From Ralstonia sp. RRA (GTDB lineage: Bacteria > Pseudomonadota > Gammaproteobacteria > Burkholderiales > Burkholderiaceae): a stretch of 64,000 bases of DNA. The stretch covers positions 2,232,001 through 2,296,000 of the forward strand of contig NZ_CP146091.1 of the NCBI RefSeq assembly GCF_037023145.1, given 5' to 3'. Of the stretch, positions 47,054 through 56,706 are shown piece after piece. The position numbers were made by a program, and so were the translations under genes. The notes under the pieces were generated by a model, which saw nothing but the letters and a program-made list of their open reading frames with translations, was not told the DNA's origin and did no database searches. The stretch's first letter is position 1; each line of letters opens with the position of its first letter.

Positions 47054-48697
47054 TCAGTGCACTGGCTTGTTCACCGATAAGGTCACCTGATACGTGCTAG
47101 GCGTGACAAACGGAGATCCGCTCCATGCCAGCGTCAAGCCGCCCAGAGGCAGTTGCCAGGTCTCATTGCACGCTACCGTGGCGCCCGTCGCGTTCGTGCA
47201 GACATTGGTGCCAGGACGGTGGCGCAGACCATTGAACGGATCGTTGTAGATGATCTGGTCCGTGTGCGTATCGGTAAAGGTACGGGTCACGGTAGAACCG
47301 TTCACCGCCGTAACCGTATTGCTGTCTTCCGACACCGTGGTCAGACCGTTGGCTTTGATCGTGCGTTGCCAGAAGGCACTGGTCGTGCCGACTGCGGGCA
47401 CGGACAGCGTCGTCTGCGGCGCAAAGACGCCCACTCCACCGACCATCGATGCAATCCAGATGATGCTGCCTTGCGCGTTCTGGAAGCCATAGGCGTGGAA
47501 ACCCGCGGTGCCTGCCGAGGCGCCGTCGTCAATCCAGTCAGCGCCGCCGTCCGACGTGGACACCAGATGTCCGTAGGGCGAATGGGTATCCACTTGGCAA
47601 CCGGAGCCAACCGAGCAGTTCGTGGCCGCCGTGGTGACGCCCGTCGCATAGTTGTGCGTGCCGTAGGCACCCTGGGCCGAACCGCTCAGGGCGACATAGT
47701 TGTAGCCACCGTTGATGGCACTCGGGTCCAGCGTCTGCTTGGGCATGGACAGCGAGAGCGTGCCTGTGTTGCCGCTGCCGCTGGTCCAGACCGCCATCCC
47801 CGACTTGGCGACAAGCACGCGCGTCGAAACCGAGTCGTTCAACGAGAAATCGCAGGCCGTTGAACCCTGGGTCGGAGTGAGCTGGTATGTCGCGCCACCC
47901 TCTGCAACGGTCAGCTTGATCGCGTCGACGGTCACCACCTGCGCGGTGCCGTCCGAGAACTTGATCAGCCGATGATCACCGCTCTTGAGCGCCGGGCAAG
48001 CCGAATTGGCTGGCGCGAGCACGGTGCCAATGGTCGAACCTGCTGCCCCGCTGGAACTGCCCTTGGTGCTGGCAACCGCCGTACTCAGATCGGTCAGGGT
48101 AACACCCGCTTTGACCAGCGCTGCTTGCAGCGTGTCCAGCACCGCGTCGTAGCCTTGGCCGCTGCCCGCGCTGATCGCGCCGCCGAGGAAGTCGCTGATG
48201 CTCGAAGCATCAAAGCCCCCGCTCTGCAGCACCTTGACCAGGGCAGATTGCGCGGCGGTGACATCGCTGGCATTCACGGTCGTAGCTGAGCTGAAGGCCG
48301 CCGCATACTTGGCCGGATCCTGTCCAGCCAACTGGGCAAGTAGCAGTTCCGTCAGCGGCGTGACATTGGCCGTGGCGCCGCTGCTGACCGACCCGGAACC
48401 GGCGATCAGGGAGTGCAGCACAGTCTTGCCGTCGCTACTGGTGGCCGTCAGCACGCAAGGCAGACTGGCGCCGCTGACCGGCGCCGAATAGCTGCCGTCC
48501 GTTCCCGTGATTGCAGTGCCCGAACCTGCCGAGCACGTGATGTTGACCGTTGCGCCTTGCATCGCCGCACCGGTGGCGGCCACGCCGCTGATCTTCTGCG
48601 ACTGCGGGTTGGTTTGCTGAGGCGCCGAATCTCCGCCGCCGCCGCAAGCCGACAAGACAAGCGCCGCAGCGCTGATTGCGATAGGTGTTAGCTTCAT
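47054..48697 (-). CDS. Large lipoprotein with carboxypeptidase-regulatory-like N-terminal domain
   Basis: A 547-residue predicted lipoprotein. The signal MKLTPIAISAAALVLSACGG ends in a lipobox with Cys18. Residues about 35-110 look like a carboxypeptidase-regulatory/Ig-like fold (ISGVAATGAAMQGATVNITC, GTDGSYSAPVSG). The remainder is rich in Ser, Thr, Gly and Ala, with beta-like segments and no catalytic motif I can name. The start was placed at the signal peptide; upstream codons are not conserved. It is divergent from the LuxR-hydrolase gene with 258 bases between. Function unknown; surface or periplasmic. Confidence 0.8.
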   Translation of the reverse strand: MKLTPIAISAAALVLSACGGGGDSAPQQTNPQSQKISGVAATGAAMQGATVNITCSAGSGTAITGTDGSYSAPVSGASLPCVLTATSSDGKTVLHSLIAGSGSVSSGATANVTPLTELLLAQLAGQDPAKYAAAFSSATTVNASDVTAAQSALVKVLQSGGFDASSISDFLGGAISAGSGQGYDAVLDTLQAALVKAGVTLTDLSTAVASTKGSSSGAAGSTIGTVLAPANSACPALKSGDHRLIKFSDGTAQVVTVDAIKLTVAEGGATYQLTPTQGSTACDFSLNDSVSTRVLVAKSGMAVWTSGSGNTGTLSLSMPKQTLDPSAINGGYNYVALSGSAQGAYGTHNYATGVTTAATNCSVGSGCQVDTHSPYGHLVSTSDGGADWIDDGASAGTAGFHAYGFQNAQGSIIWIASMVGGVGVFAPQTTLSVPAVGTTSAFWQRTIKANGLTTVSEDSNTVTAVNGSTVTRTFTDTHTDQIIYNDPFNGLRHRPGTNVCTNATGATVACNETWQLPLGGLTLAWSGSPFVTPSTYQVTLSVNKPVH

Positions 48698-48783
48698 GAT
48701 TTCCCTCCCTCTAGGGCCGTTTTGGGATGCAGTCAACTGCATCCGGTTCCGGCGTATTGGATAGGAAAAGAAACGCTGACGGA

Positions 48784-48799
48784 TCACCCGAACGGGTGA
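48784..48799. promoter_or_regulatory. Palindromic candidate operator
   Basis: TCACCCG-AA-CGGGTGA is a 16-base palindrome with 7-base arms, midway between the divergent lipoprotein and LuxR-hydrolase genes. A LuxR-type regulator encoded next to it is the obvious candidate ligand. Confidence 0.65.
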
Positions 48800-48955
48800 A
48801 AACCCAAACACCAAGATCTCTCAACATGGCAGGCCGTACGGTAGCGCCCTCATGGATTGGCGACCTTCTGGCGGATTTGAGCAAGAAGACGCGCGCGTGG
48901 CATGATCTTGCGGACGTTACCCAGCGATGCGCGCTTTTCTCACAGACGCACTCAT

Positions 48956-50791
48956 ATGGACTCCATGGACGACGGCCTTGACTCTCATGCCGCGGCGCTA
49001 TCGAAGTTGATCGGCTTGATTTACGACACGGCAGGTGATCAAGCGCTTTGGCCGCAGCTATTGGAAAGCATGGCCAACTACGTGTCCGCGCTCGGCACGG
49101 AAACGGTCTTGCCATTTGACACGCGAGATGCGGAACGCATGGTCGCCCATTGGTTCGACGGCTCCGGCGCATTGGCTCCGTTGCAGAGCACCAGCGCGCA
49201 GCAAGGCGTCTTCGTACACCTGGCGCCGCACTTCGCCCGAGCCTATGAATTGCACCGGCAAAGTACCGAGTCGGACGAGCATCGGCGGCTGCTCGAAGCG
49301 GCGCTTGACCAGTTGCCACTGGGTGTTGCAGTCATCCGAGCGTCAGGGACGATCTTGAGCATGAACAGCACGCTGCTCGCGATGCTGCGCGAGCACGGCT
49401 GCTTGGCGATCTCTGCGGGCCGTCTGGTCTCGCGGCCACAGAAGGCGCTGGCGGATGCCGTGCAGCGAGTCACGGCCGAGCCGGGTGTGGATGTGCCGCT
49501 TCGACTTGAAGATACAAATGGCGGTCTGTGCATCTGGGTAAGCCGGCTCCTGGGTGACGAGCAGGCGAACGAAGAGGCCCGGCTCGCTGTTTGGGTCGCC
49601 AGTTCCAATGCGAGGCCACTGGCGGAATCCGGCTTGCGCAAATTGTTTGGAACAACGCCCGCCGAAACGCGGCTGATTCAGCAACTCATCACGGGTCGCG
49701 CGCTGGATGAGGCGGCGCAAAACCTGGGCATCAGCATCAATACCGCCAAGACGCAATTGAAGTCGGTTTTTGAGAAGGTCGGCGTCAAAAGGCAAAGCGA
49801 ACTTGTGCACGCAGTTTATGCGACGCCACTGTGGCTGAAGCTTGATGGCACCGCCCCCTTACCGGTGCATCTGCGCGGGCCGACCGCGCCACGTGATCTG
49901 GCAACGCTCCAGCCCGGCGACTCCCTGCTCACGTTGGCGGATGGACGTCGACTGGCCTGGTCGGACGCCGGGGACCCCAATGGCTTGCCAATCATTTTCA
50001 TGCATGCCGTCTCGGGCTCGCGCCACCTGCGCCACCCTGATGACGGCATCTTGTATGAAGAAGGGATGCGGCTCATCATTCCTGAGCGGCCAGGTATAGG
50101 AGACTCCGACCCATTGCCCGGCCGGCGCGTGCGGGATTGGCCGAAAGACGTCGCCGCACTTGCCGATCATCTGGGCCTGCAACGGTTCGTGGTGCTTGGC
50201 CATTCCGGCGCGGGAACGCCCTACGCGCTCGCGACCGCGCAGCACTTGCCCGATCGGGTGCGCGCCCTCTATCTTGTTGGAGCGGCTCCGCCGATCGAGC
50301 ATCTCAAGGATCTCAAGCATTTTTCCGACCATTTCCGCATGATGATCCTGGTCGCGCGATACTCCCCCAATCTCCTGCCTCCGCTATTGCGGGTCTCGAT
50401 TCGCGGTATCAGGAAGAACGTCTATCAGTTCATGGAGCACATGACCCGGCGCGTGCCCGAATCCGATCGCCGCATGTTCGATGACCCTGTGATGCGTGAA
50501 AATTACGCGCGCGGTTTGTTGGCCAGCGTGAAGCACGGTGAGCAGTATCTTGTTTCAGAAGCCTTGTTGGCTGTGCACGGGTGGAGCACAGACGATTTGG
50601 CGCTTTCGATGCCGGTCGAACTCTTTCACGGGGATGCGGATTCGCACGTCGCACTGGCCGGTGCGCAAAAACTTGCCGAGCGAATTCCTGGCGCTCGGCT
50701 GCGCGTCATCCAGGGGGGTGGGCACTTCCTGATCTATTCGCACTGGCGGGAGATTCTGCAAACGATCCGCCAAACTTGTGCAACGAGATAG
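48956..50791 (+). CDS. LuxR-type HTH regulator fused to an alpha/beta hydrolase
   Basis: A 611-residue fusion. Residues about 1-220 are a PAS-like sensory region (LDQLPLGVAVIRASGTILSM). Residues 235-285 are a LuxR-type helix-turn-helix (AETRLIQQLITGRALDEAAQ, GISINTAKTQLKSVFEKVGV). Residues 327-611 are an alpha/beta hydrolase with nucleophile Ser417 in VVLGHSGAGTPYAL, an acid in ELFHGDADSHV, and the histidine in IQGGGHFLIYS. A single protein that can bind DNA and hydrolyse a small molecule suggests a regulator that destroys or senses its own ligand. ATG 48,956 was chosen; ATG 48,965 is possible. Confidence 0.88.
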   Translation: MDSMDDGLDSHAAALSKLIGLIYDTAGDQALWPQLLESMANYVSALGTETVLPFDTRDAERMVAHWFDGSGALAPLQSTSAQQGVFVHLAPHFARAYELHRQSTESDEHRRLLEAALDQLPLGVAVIRASGTILSMNSTLLAMLREHGCLAISAGRLVSRPQKALADAVQRVTAEPGVDVPLRLEDTNGGLCIWVSRLLGDEQANEEARLAVWVASSNARPLAESGLRKLFGTTPAETRLIQQLITGRALDEAAQNLGISINTAKTQLKSVFEKVGVKRQSELVHAVYATPLWLKLDGTAPLPVHLRGPTAPRDLATLQPGDSLLTLADGRRLAWSDAGDPNGLPIIFMHAVSGSRHLRHPDDGILYEEGMRLIIPERPGIGDSDPLPGRRVRDWPKDVAALADHLGLQRFVVLGHSGAGTPYALATAQHLPDRVRALYLVGAAPPIEHLKDLKHFSDHFRMMILVARYSPNLLPPLLRVSIRGIRKNVYQFMEHMTRRVPESDRRMFDDPVMRENYARGLLASVKHGEQYLVSEALLAVHGWSTDDLALSMPVELFHGDADSHVALAGAQKLAERIPGARLRVIQGGGHFLIYSHWREILQTIRQTCATR

Positions 50792-50848
50792 CGCACTTCC
50801 CGTTGTTGTCATTGCCCGTTCCAGCGTTCACCGCCAGCATCAGGCAGA

Positions 50849-51352
50849 TCACGCAGGCTTGTCCAACCACCCCTTCAGCCCCTGCCAGGTGCGCAATTTT
50901 TCCGAATAGGACAAGGTATGCGCCGGGCTACTGGAGGGAAGCCTGATGATGTGATGGTGGTCGCCGTGCCGAGCCAGGGCTTTCAGGCCGATTCGCTCGG
51001 CGGTACCACCGTTAAAAGCAATCACCGCCAGTTCCGGCAATGATGCAATGAGGCCGGCCAGGTCGTTGCCGGCATGGTCTCGAATCTGGCTGTCGAGGCT
51101 GCCTTCACGCTTGGCCTCGGCCACCACGTCCCACAAGCCGATGTGATGCGCCAGCAGCGTCTGCAAGCGCATCGCATAGTCCATATTCGGCAAGTCCTGG
51201 CTGATCACCTCACCAACCAGGCGCCAGAACTGGTTGTGCTTGTAAGCGTAGTACTGCGCTTGCGCAAGCGATGCCTCGCCGGGCAGGCTGCCCAGGATCA
51301 ACACGCGCGTATGCGTGTCGACCACGGGCGGAAAGCATCGCTTGAGCGTCAC
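50849..51352 (-). CDS. DNA-deoxyinosine glycosylase (UDG superfamily, HDG type)
   Basis: A 167-residue uracil-DNA-glycosylase-fold protein with the pattern RVLILGSLPGEASLAQAQYY, AYKHNQFWRLVGEV and, at the end, IRLPSSSPAHTLSYSEKLRT. This is the family-6 hypoxanthine-DNA glycosylase group, which removes deaminated adenine (hypoxanthine) from DNA. It is 10 bases downstream of htpG on the same strand and may share its transcript. Confidence 0.9.
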   Translation of the reverse strand: MTLKRCFPPVVDTHTRVLILGSLPGEASLAQAQYYAYKHNQFWRLVGEVISQDLPNMDYAMRLQTLLAHHIGLWDVVAEAKREGSLDSQIRDHAGNDLAGLIASLPELAVIAFNGGTAERIGLKALARHGDHHHIIRLPSSSPAHTLSYSEKLRTWQGLKGWLDKPA

Positions 51353-51362
51353 GCTCTGCGTC

Positions 51363-53285
51363 TTAGGCCAGCAGGCGGTTCACGCGTTGCACGTAAGCCG
51401 CCGGATCCGTCAGCGAACCGCCTTCGGCCAGCAGTGCCTGATCGAACAGCACGTGCAGGCGGTCTTCAAACGCAGCGCGGTCGGCTTCGTTGCCCGTGAC
51501 GGTTTCCAGCAGCGCGAGCTTGCGCACCAGCGGATGCGTCGGGTTCAGCTCCAGCACCGGCTTGCTGTCGGGCGCCTGCTGACCAGCCTGCTTGAGCAGA
51601 CGCGCCAGCGTGCCGCTGATGTCGCCCTCGTCCGCCACCAGGCACGACGGCGAATCCGTCAGGCGGTGCGTGATCCGCACGTCCTTGGCCTTGTCGTTCA
51701 GCACGGCCTTGGCGCGCTCGACCAGCGCCTTGAACTCGCCTTCCACCTTGGCATGCTCGGCCTTCTCGGCTTCATCTTCCATGGCGCCGAGGTCGAGATC
51801 GCCACGCGCCACCGACACCAGTTCCTTCTCTTCAAAGTCGTGCAGGAACGAAAGCATCCACTCGTCCACGCGGTCGGTCAGCAGCAGCACTTCCACGCCC
51901 TTCTTGCGGAAGATTTCCAGGTGCGGACTCGACTTGGCGGCCGTCCAGTTCTCGGCGGTCACGTAGTAGATCTTGTCCTGGCCTTCCTTCATGCGGCCGA
52001 GGTAGTCGGCCAACGAGACGGTCTGGGCGCTGTCTTCGTTGTGCGTGGAGGCAAAGCGCAGCAGCTTGGCGATGCGGTCCTTGTTGGCGTGGTCTTCGCC
52101 GATGCCTTCCTTGAGCACCTGGCCGAAGTGCTGCCAGAACGTGGCGTACTTTTCCTTCTCGGCGGCGTCATCCGACTCGGCCATCGATTCGAGCATGCCC
52201 AGCACGCGCTTGGTCGAGCCCTCACGGATGGCCTTCACGTCGCGGCTTTCCTGCAGGATTTCGCGCGACACGTTCAGCGGCAGATCCGCCGAATCAATCA
52301 CGCCCTTCACGAACCGCAGGTAGCCCGGCAGCAGTTGCTCGGCGTCGTCCATGATGAAGACGCGCTTGACGTACAGCTTCAGGCCGCTGCGGCGCTCGCG
52401 GTCCCACAGGTCGAACGGCGCGTTGGTCGGCAGGTACAGCAGCTGCGTGTATTCGCTGCGGCCTTCCACGCGGTTGTGCGTCCAGGCGAGCGGCTTGCCG
52501 TTTTCGTGCGCGATGTGCTGGTAGAAGGCGATGTACTGATCGTCCGTCACGTCGGCACGCGGGCGGGCCCACAGGGCGCTGCCCTGGTTGATGGTTTCCC
52601 ATTCGTCCTGGGCGACCATCGCCTTCTTCTCTTCGTCCCACGTTTCCTTGCGCATCTGGATCGGCAGGGAGATGTGGTCCGAATACTTTTGCACGACCGA
52701 CTTGAGGCGCCAGGCCGACAGGAAATCGTCCTCGCCCTCGCGCAGGTGCAGCGTGATGGTGGTGCCGCGTTCGGCGCGCTCGATGGTGTCGACGGTGAAT
52801 TCGCCGTCGCCGGTGCTTTCCCAGCGCACGCCTTCATTGGCGGCCACGCCGGCGCGGCGCGATTCCACCGTCACGCGGTCGGCCACAATGAAAGCGGAGT
52901 AGAAGCCCACGCCAAACTGGCCGATGAGGGCAGCGTCTTTCTGCTGATCGCCCGAGAGCTGGCTGAAGAACTCGCGCGTGCCCGAGCGGGCGATGGTGCC
53001 GAGGTTGCGGATGGCCTCGTCGCGGCTCATGCCGATGCCGTTGTCGGCAATGGTGATGGTGCGCGTGGCGGCATCGAAGCCGATGCGGATGCCCAGCTCA
53101 CCGCCGCCTTCGAGCAGCGACGGATCGGCGATGCCTTCGAAGCGCAGCTTGTCCACCGCATCCGACGCATTGGAAACCAACTCCCGCAGGAAGATTTCCT
53201 TGTTGCTGTACAGCGAGTGGATCATCAGATGCAGAAGCTGCTTCACTTCTGCCTGGAAAGCCATCTTCTCGTGCGGTGCGCTCAT
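51363..53285 (-). CDS. htpG: Chaperone HtpG (Hsp90)
   Basis: A 640-residue Hsp90. The GHKL ATPase domain begins [20 protein letters not shown] with [20 protein letters not shown], the ATP-binding [20 protein letters not shown] and [17 protein letters not shown]. The middle domain (about 240-500) has the catalytic-arginine region [20 protein letters not shown], and a C-terminal dimerisation domain follows. The length is normal. It assists folding of client proteins under heat stress. Confidence 0.98.
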   Translation of the reverse strand: MSAPHEKMAFQAEVKQLLHLMIHSLYSNKEIFLRELVSNASDAVDKLRFEGIADPSLLEGGGELGIRIGFDAATRTITIADNGIGMSRDEAIRNLGTIARSGTREFFSQLSGDQQKDAALIGQFGVGFYSAFIVADRVTVESRRAGVAANEGVRWESTGDGEFTVDTIERAERGTTITLHLREGEDDFLSAWRLKSVVQKYSDHISLPIQMRKETWDEEKKAMVAQDEWETINQGSALWARPRADVTDDQYIAFYQHIAHENGKPLAWTHNRVEGRSEYTQLLYLPTNAPFDLWDRERRSGLKLYVKRVFIMDDAEQLLPGYLRFVKGVIDSADLPLNVSREILQESRDVKAIREGSTKRVLGMLESMAESDDAAEKEKYATFWQHFGQVLKEGIGEDHANKDRIAKLLRFASTHNEDSAQTVSLADYLGRMKEGQDKIYYVTAENWTAAKSSPHLEIFRKKGVEVLLLTDRVDEWMLSFLHDFEEKELVSVARGDLDLGAMEDEAEKAEHAKVEGEFKALVERAKAVLNDKAKDVRITHRLTDSPSCLVADEGDISGTLARLLKQAGQQAPDSKPVLELNPTHPLVRKLALLETVTGNEADRAAFEDRLHVLFDQALLAEGGSLTDPAAYVQRVNRLLA

Positions 53286-53387
53286 GGTGTGCGTTAAAAG
53301 TCAGAAAAGTGGAAAGAGGAGCGGGCTACACCTTGCGCGTGCGCCCGCATGAATTTGTGAGGCTAGATAAGGCGGATGGCTCGGTTT

Positions 53388-54863
53388 TCAAGCCCCGTGA
53401 TCGAGTTGCTCGGCCAGGAAACGCAGCATGTCCGGATCGGCGCTGGTGGCGATGTTGAAGCGCATCCACGTGGAAGGCATCTGCGACGGCGAGAACAGGC
53501 TCCCCGGCGCAAACACATAGCCCTGCTCGTGTCCGGCACGGGCGATGGCGTTGGTGTCCTGCCCCGTATCCGCCCAGAGGAACATGCCTGCGCCCTGCTG
53601 GGCAAACAGCTTCAGGCCCAGGCGCTCCAAGTTGCGCTGCACGCCGTCACGCGCGCGGTCCAGGCGGCCGCGCACGCGGTCGACGTGTTTGCGATACTGG
53701 CCTTCGGTGAGGATCTTGTACAGCACGCGCTCGTTGATCTCGGGCGTGGCAAATCCGGTCAGCAGCTTGGCATCGGTCAGGTTCTTGGCCAGTTCCGGAT
53801 GACAGGCGATAAACCCCACGCGCAAGTTTCCCGCCAGCGTTTTGGAAAAACTGTTCAGGTAAATCACGCGGCGTAGCTGATCCAGGCTCGCCAGCCGTGT
53901 CGCCTGATAACCGGGGGGCGCAAGGTCGCCATAGATGTCGTCTTCGACGATCAGAAAGCCGTACTGCTCAGCCAGGCGCAACAACTGGAATGCCTTGGCG
54001 GCAGACAGCGACGTACCGGTCGGGTTGTGCAGGATCGAGTTGATGATCAGCAGCTTGGGGCGACGCGCCTGCACCAACCCCTCCAGCGCAATCAGGTCTG
54101 GCCCCTCGGTGGTATAGGGCACACCGATGACCTGCGCGCCCTGCGCGGCAAAGCGGCCGAACATCAGAAACCATGCTGGATCGCCCACCAGCACCGTGTC
54201 GCCCGGCTGCACGTACTGACGTGCAATCAGGTCGAGTGACGCCGTGATCCCCGAGGTCATCACGATCTGCTCGGGTCGCGCACCAATCTCCAGCTCCGCC
54301 AGCCGTGTTTGCAACTGCTGGCGCAGTGGCAGAAAACCCTGTGGCGTGCCCAGCGATAGAAATTGGTTGCCGTTCAGTCGCCCCAGCGAGCGCAACGCGT
54401 TGGCAATGAGCTCCCCGTCCAGCCAGCCGTTGGGCAAGAAGCCAACACCCGGCGCCTTGCATGGTTCGGCCGAGTGGAACATGTTGCGCAGCAGCCAGGT
54501 CACGTCGATCTTGCGAGCGGTGGCGGGCGATGTGGGCGGTTCTTCGGGCAGCGGCGTGTGGCGCGCCTTCACATAGAAACCCGAGCCCCGGCGCGACTCC
54601 AGATACCCCTGCGCCACCAGCCGCTCGTACGCCTCGACCACCGTGAAGCGCGAAATGCGCTTCTCCTGCGCCAGTTGCCGGATCGACGGCATGCGCATGC
54701 CGGCACGAAAAACACCCTCGTCAATGCGCATGCGGGCCCACTCGGTCAGTTGGTCTACTAGCGTCATCTGCGCCGACGGAATCGGGTCGGGCAATTGCTC
54801 CGCGGCCGGCCGGGCGGCGGCGCGCCGGGCATCCAGACTGACGATTTGGGAGGAAGCGGTCAT
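53388..54863 (-). CDS. MocR-type regulator (GntR HTH fused to aminotransferase fold)
   Basis: A 491-residue MocR/GabR-like regulator. The GntR-type winged helix (about residues 40-110) reads RIDEGVFRAGMRMPSIRQLA and RISRFTVVEAYERLVAQGYL. The rest is a fold-type I aminotransferase domain with the PLP lysine in YLNSFSKTLAGNLRVGF. MocR proteins use PLP or its adducts as effector and usually control an adjacent divergent gene; here that is the alaX-type gene, 131 bases away. Three TGTACA boxes lie between them. The start MTASSQIVSLDARR was chosen. Confidence 0.93.
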   Translation of the reverse strand: MTASSQIVSLDARRAAARPAAEQLPDPIPSAQMTLVDQLTEWARMRIDEGVFRAGMRMPSIRQLAQEKRISRFTVVEAYERLVAQGYLESRRGSGFYVKARHTPLPEEPPTSPATARKIDVTWLLRNMFHSAEPCKAPGVGFLPNGWLDGELIANALRSLGRLNGNQFLSLGTPQGFLPLRQQLQTRLAELEIGARPEQIVMTSGITASLDLIARQYVQPGDTVLVGDPAWFLMFGRFAAQGAQVIGVPYTTEGPDLIALEGLVQARRPKLLIINSILHNPTGTSLSAAKAFQLLRLAEQYGFLIVEDDIYGDLAPPGYQATRLASLDQLRRVIYLNSFSKTLAGNLRVGFIACHPELAKNLTDAKLLTGFATPEINERVLYKILTEGQYRKHVDRVRGRLDRARDGVQRNLERLGLKLFAQQGAGMFLWADTGQDTNAIARAGHEQGYVFAPGSLFSPSQMPSTWMRFNIATSADPDMLRFLAEQLDHGA

Positions 54864-54894
54864 GACGGAAGGGGCAAAAGAAGGCGCCGAGAAC

Positions 54895-54935
54895 TGTACA
54901 GAAAGTACCACGACAAAGTGTACAGGTACTGTACA
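54895..54935. promoter_or_regulatory. Three TGTACA boxes, candidate MocR operator
   Basis: The palindromic hexamer TGTACA occurs at 54,895-54,900, 54,919-54,924 and 54,930-54,935, with the last two in the contexts GTGTACAGG and CTGTACAGA. MocR/GabR/PdxR regulators bind such repeated short boxes in divergent promoters. Confidence 0.7.
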
Positions 54936-54994
54936 GACACACTTCGGTAGGATCAAGGTCAGAATTCCGCACCCAGCGAATCGGAGACCCCGCC

Positions 54995-55714
54995 ATGCCA
55001 ACGCTCAAGCGCTTTGACGAAGACGCCTACCGCACCGCCTGCGACGCCACCGTCGTTGCCGTCCACCCGGAGGGCATCGAACTGGACGCCACGGTGTTCT
55101 ACGCCCGCAGCGGCGGCCAGGCTGGCGACACTGGTACCCTCGCGCTGGGTGACGGCCAGACCGTCGCCATTGCCGACACCATCTACAGCCCCGATCGCCA
55201 GACCGTGCTGCACATGCCCGCCGACAGCGCGGACCTCGCCCTGCTCGCCCCCGGCACGGCCGTCACGGCCTCCATCGATTGGGACCGTCGCCACCGCCTG
55301 ATGCGACTGCATACGTGCCTGCACTTGCTGGGCTCGCTGATTCCCGTGCCAGTCACGGGCTGTGGCATCTCGCCGGATTCCGGCCGCATCGATTTCGATC
55401 TGCCCGAATCGACGCTCGACCGCGACACGCTCACCACGCAACTGAACGAACTCATCGGCCGCAACACGCCCGTGCGCATCGACCTGATCACGCCGGAAGA
55501 ACTGGCCGCGCAGCCCGAACTGGTGCGCACCGTCGGCGCGGCGCCACCGGTGGGCGCAGGGGCCATCCGCATCATCCATATCGACGGCATTGATCGCCAG
55601 CCGTGCGGCGGCACCCACGTGCGCGCCACCGGCGAGATCGGCCGCGTGGTCGTCACCAAGATCGAAAAGAAGAGCCGCCAGAACCGCCGCGTTGCCGTGG
55701 CGTTTGCGGATTGA
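54995..55714 (+). CDS. Stand-alone alanyl-tRNA editing protein (AlaX type)
   Basis: A 239-residue homologue of the editing domain of alanyl-tRNA synthetase. The zinc ligands are His106 and His110 (RLHTCLHLLGSL) and Cys204 and His208 (QPCGGTHVRATGEIG). An N-terminal beta-barrel part precedes them (YARSGGQAGDTGTLALGDGQ), as in AlaX-M proteins. These enzymes cleave serine (and glycine) wrongly attached to tRNA-Ala. It is the first of a run of genes on the plus strand, 9 bases before the EamA gene. Confidence 0.93.
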   Translation: MPTLKRFDEDAYRTACDATVVAVHPEGIELDATVFYARSGGQAGDTGTLALGDGQTVAIADTIYSPDRQTVLHMPADSADLALLAPGTAVTASIDWDRRHRLMRLHTCLHLLGSLIPVPVTGCGISPDSGRIDFDLPESTLDRDTLTTQLNELIGRNTPVRIDLITPEELAAQPELVRTVGAAPPVGAGAIRIIHIDGIDRQPCGGTHVRATGEIGRVVVTKIEKKSRQNRRVAVAFAD

Positions 55715-55723
55715 GTCACCGCC

Positions 55724-56662
55724 ATGACCAAGTCCGCCACCCTGCCCCTGGGCCACACCGACCACGCCGAACGCCGCGGCATGCTGCTCGGCTTCATCGG
55801 CGTGGCCATCTTCAGTCAGACGCTGCCGTTCACGCGCATGGCCGTCGCCGAGCTGGATGCGACGTTTGTCGCACTGGTTCGAGCGGTGCTGGCCAGCGTA
55901 CTGGCGCTGGGCTTGCTGGTGGCCACCGGCGCGTTCTCCGCCGCCAAGCGTCCGCAGGGCCGCCAATGGTGGCAACTCGCTGTCACGGCGATGGGGGTGG
56001 TGGTCGGCTTTCCGTTGTTCTCTTCGCTGGCGATGCGCGATGTGCCGGCCGCGCACGGCGCCATCATCACCGGCCTGCTGCCGCTGGCGACTGCCATCTT
56101 TGCCGCGTGGTTCGGGCGCGAGCGGCCGTCGACTGGGTTCTGGCTGTGCGCGGTGGTGGGCAGCGTGCTCGTCGTCTCGTTTGCGCTGCTGCAAGGTGCC
56201 GGCGCCCTGCACCGCGCCGATTGGCTGCTGTTCGCCGCCATGGTGACCGGTGCGCTCGGCTATGCGACCGGCGGCAAGCTCTCGCGCGAGTTGGGCGGCA
56301 CGCAGACGATTGCCTGGGCGTTGGTCATCTCGCTGCCGGTGCTGCTGCCGATGGTGGGCGCGCTGGCGTGGCTGCCGTCCACGCATCAGGCCGATGCGCT
56401 GGCGCATGCCTCGGCGCGCGCCTGGGTGGGTCTGGCCTACGTGTCGGCGTTCTCCATGTTCATCGGCTTCCTGTTCTGGTATTCGGGCCTGGCCGCGGGC
56501 GGTGTTGCGCGGGTCGGCCAGATACAATTACTGCAACCTTTCATGACGTTGATCGGCGGCTGGCTGCTGCTGGGCGAATCGCTGGATGCGCCCACCGTGC
56601 TGTTTGCGCTGGCAGTGATTGCCGTGGTCGGCATCGGCCGGCGGACTTCGGTGCGCCGATAG
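55724..56662 (+). CDS. EamA/DMT-family transporter
   Basis: A 312-residue membrane protein with ten hydrophobic segments in two EamA halves (IGVAIFSQTLPFTRMAVAEL in the first; LAYVSAFSMFIGFLFWYSGL and GQIQLLQPFMTLIGGWLLLG in the second). DMT exporters of this group move amino acids or metabolites out of the cell; the adjacent AlaX and RidA genes suggest an amino acid such as serine, which is an inference. It begins 9 bases after the AlaX stop. Confidence 0.9.
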   Translation: MTKSATLPLGHTDHAERRGMLLGFIGVAIFSQTLPFTRMAVAELDATFVALVRAVLASVLALGLLVATGAFSAAKRPQGRQWWQLAVTAMGVVVGFPLFSSLAMRDVPAAHGAIITGLLPLATAIFAAWFGRERPSTGFWLCAVVGSVLVVSFALLQGAGALHRADWLLFAAMVTGALGYATGGKLSRELGGTQTIAWALVISLPVLLPMVGALAWLPSTHQADALAHASARAWVGLAYVSAFSMFIGFLFWYSGLAAGGVARVGQIQLLQPFMTLIGGWLLLGESLDAPTVLFALAVIAVVGIGRRTSVRR

Positions 56663-56706
56663 CGTCATTACTCGTATTTGTTCACCCAACACATCAAGGA
56701 GTCCTC

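Noticed and set aside
51315-53297. 660-codon open frame on the plus strand over htpG
   Set aside because: It is antisense to a full-length Hsp90 gene. The composition is unlike a real protein and no family motif is visible.
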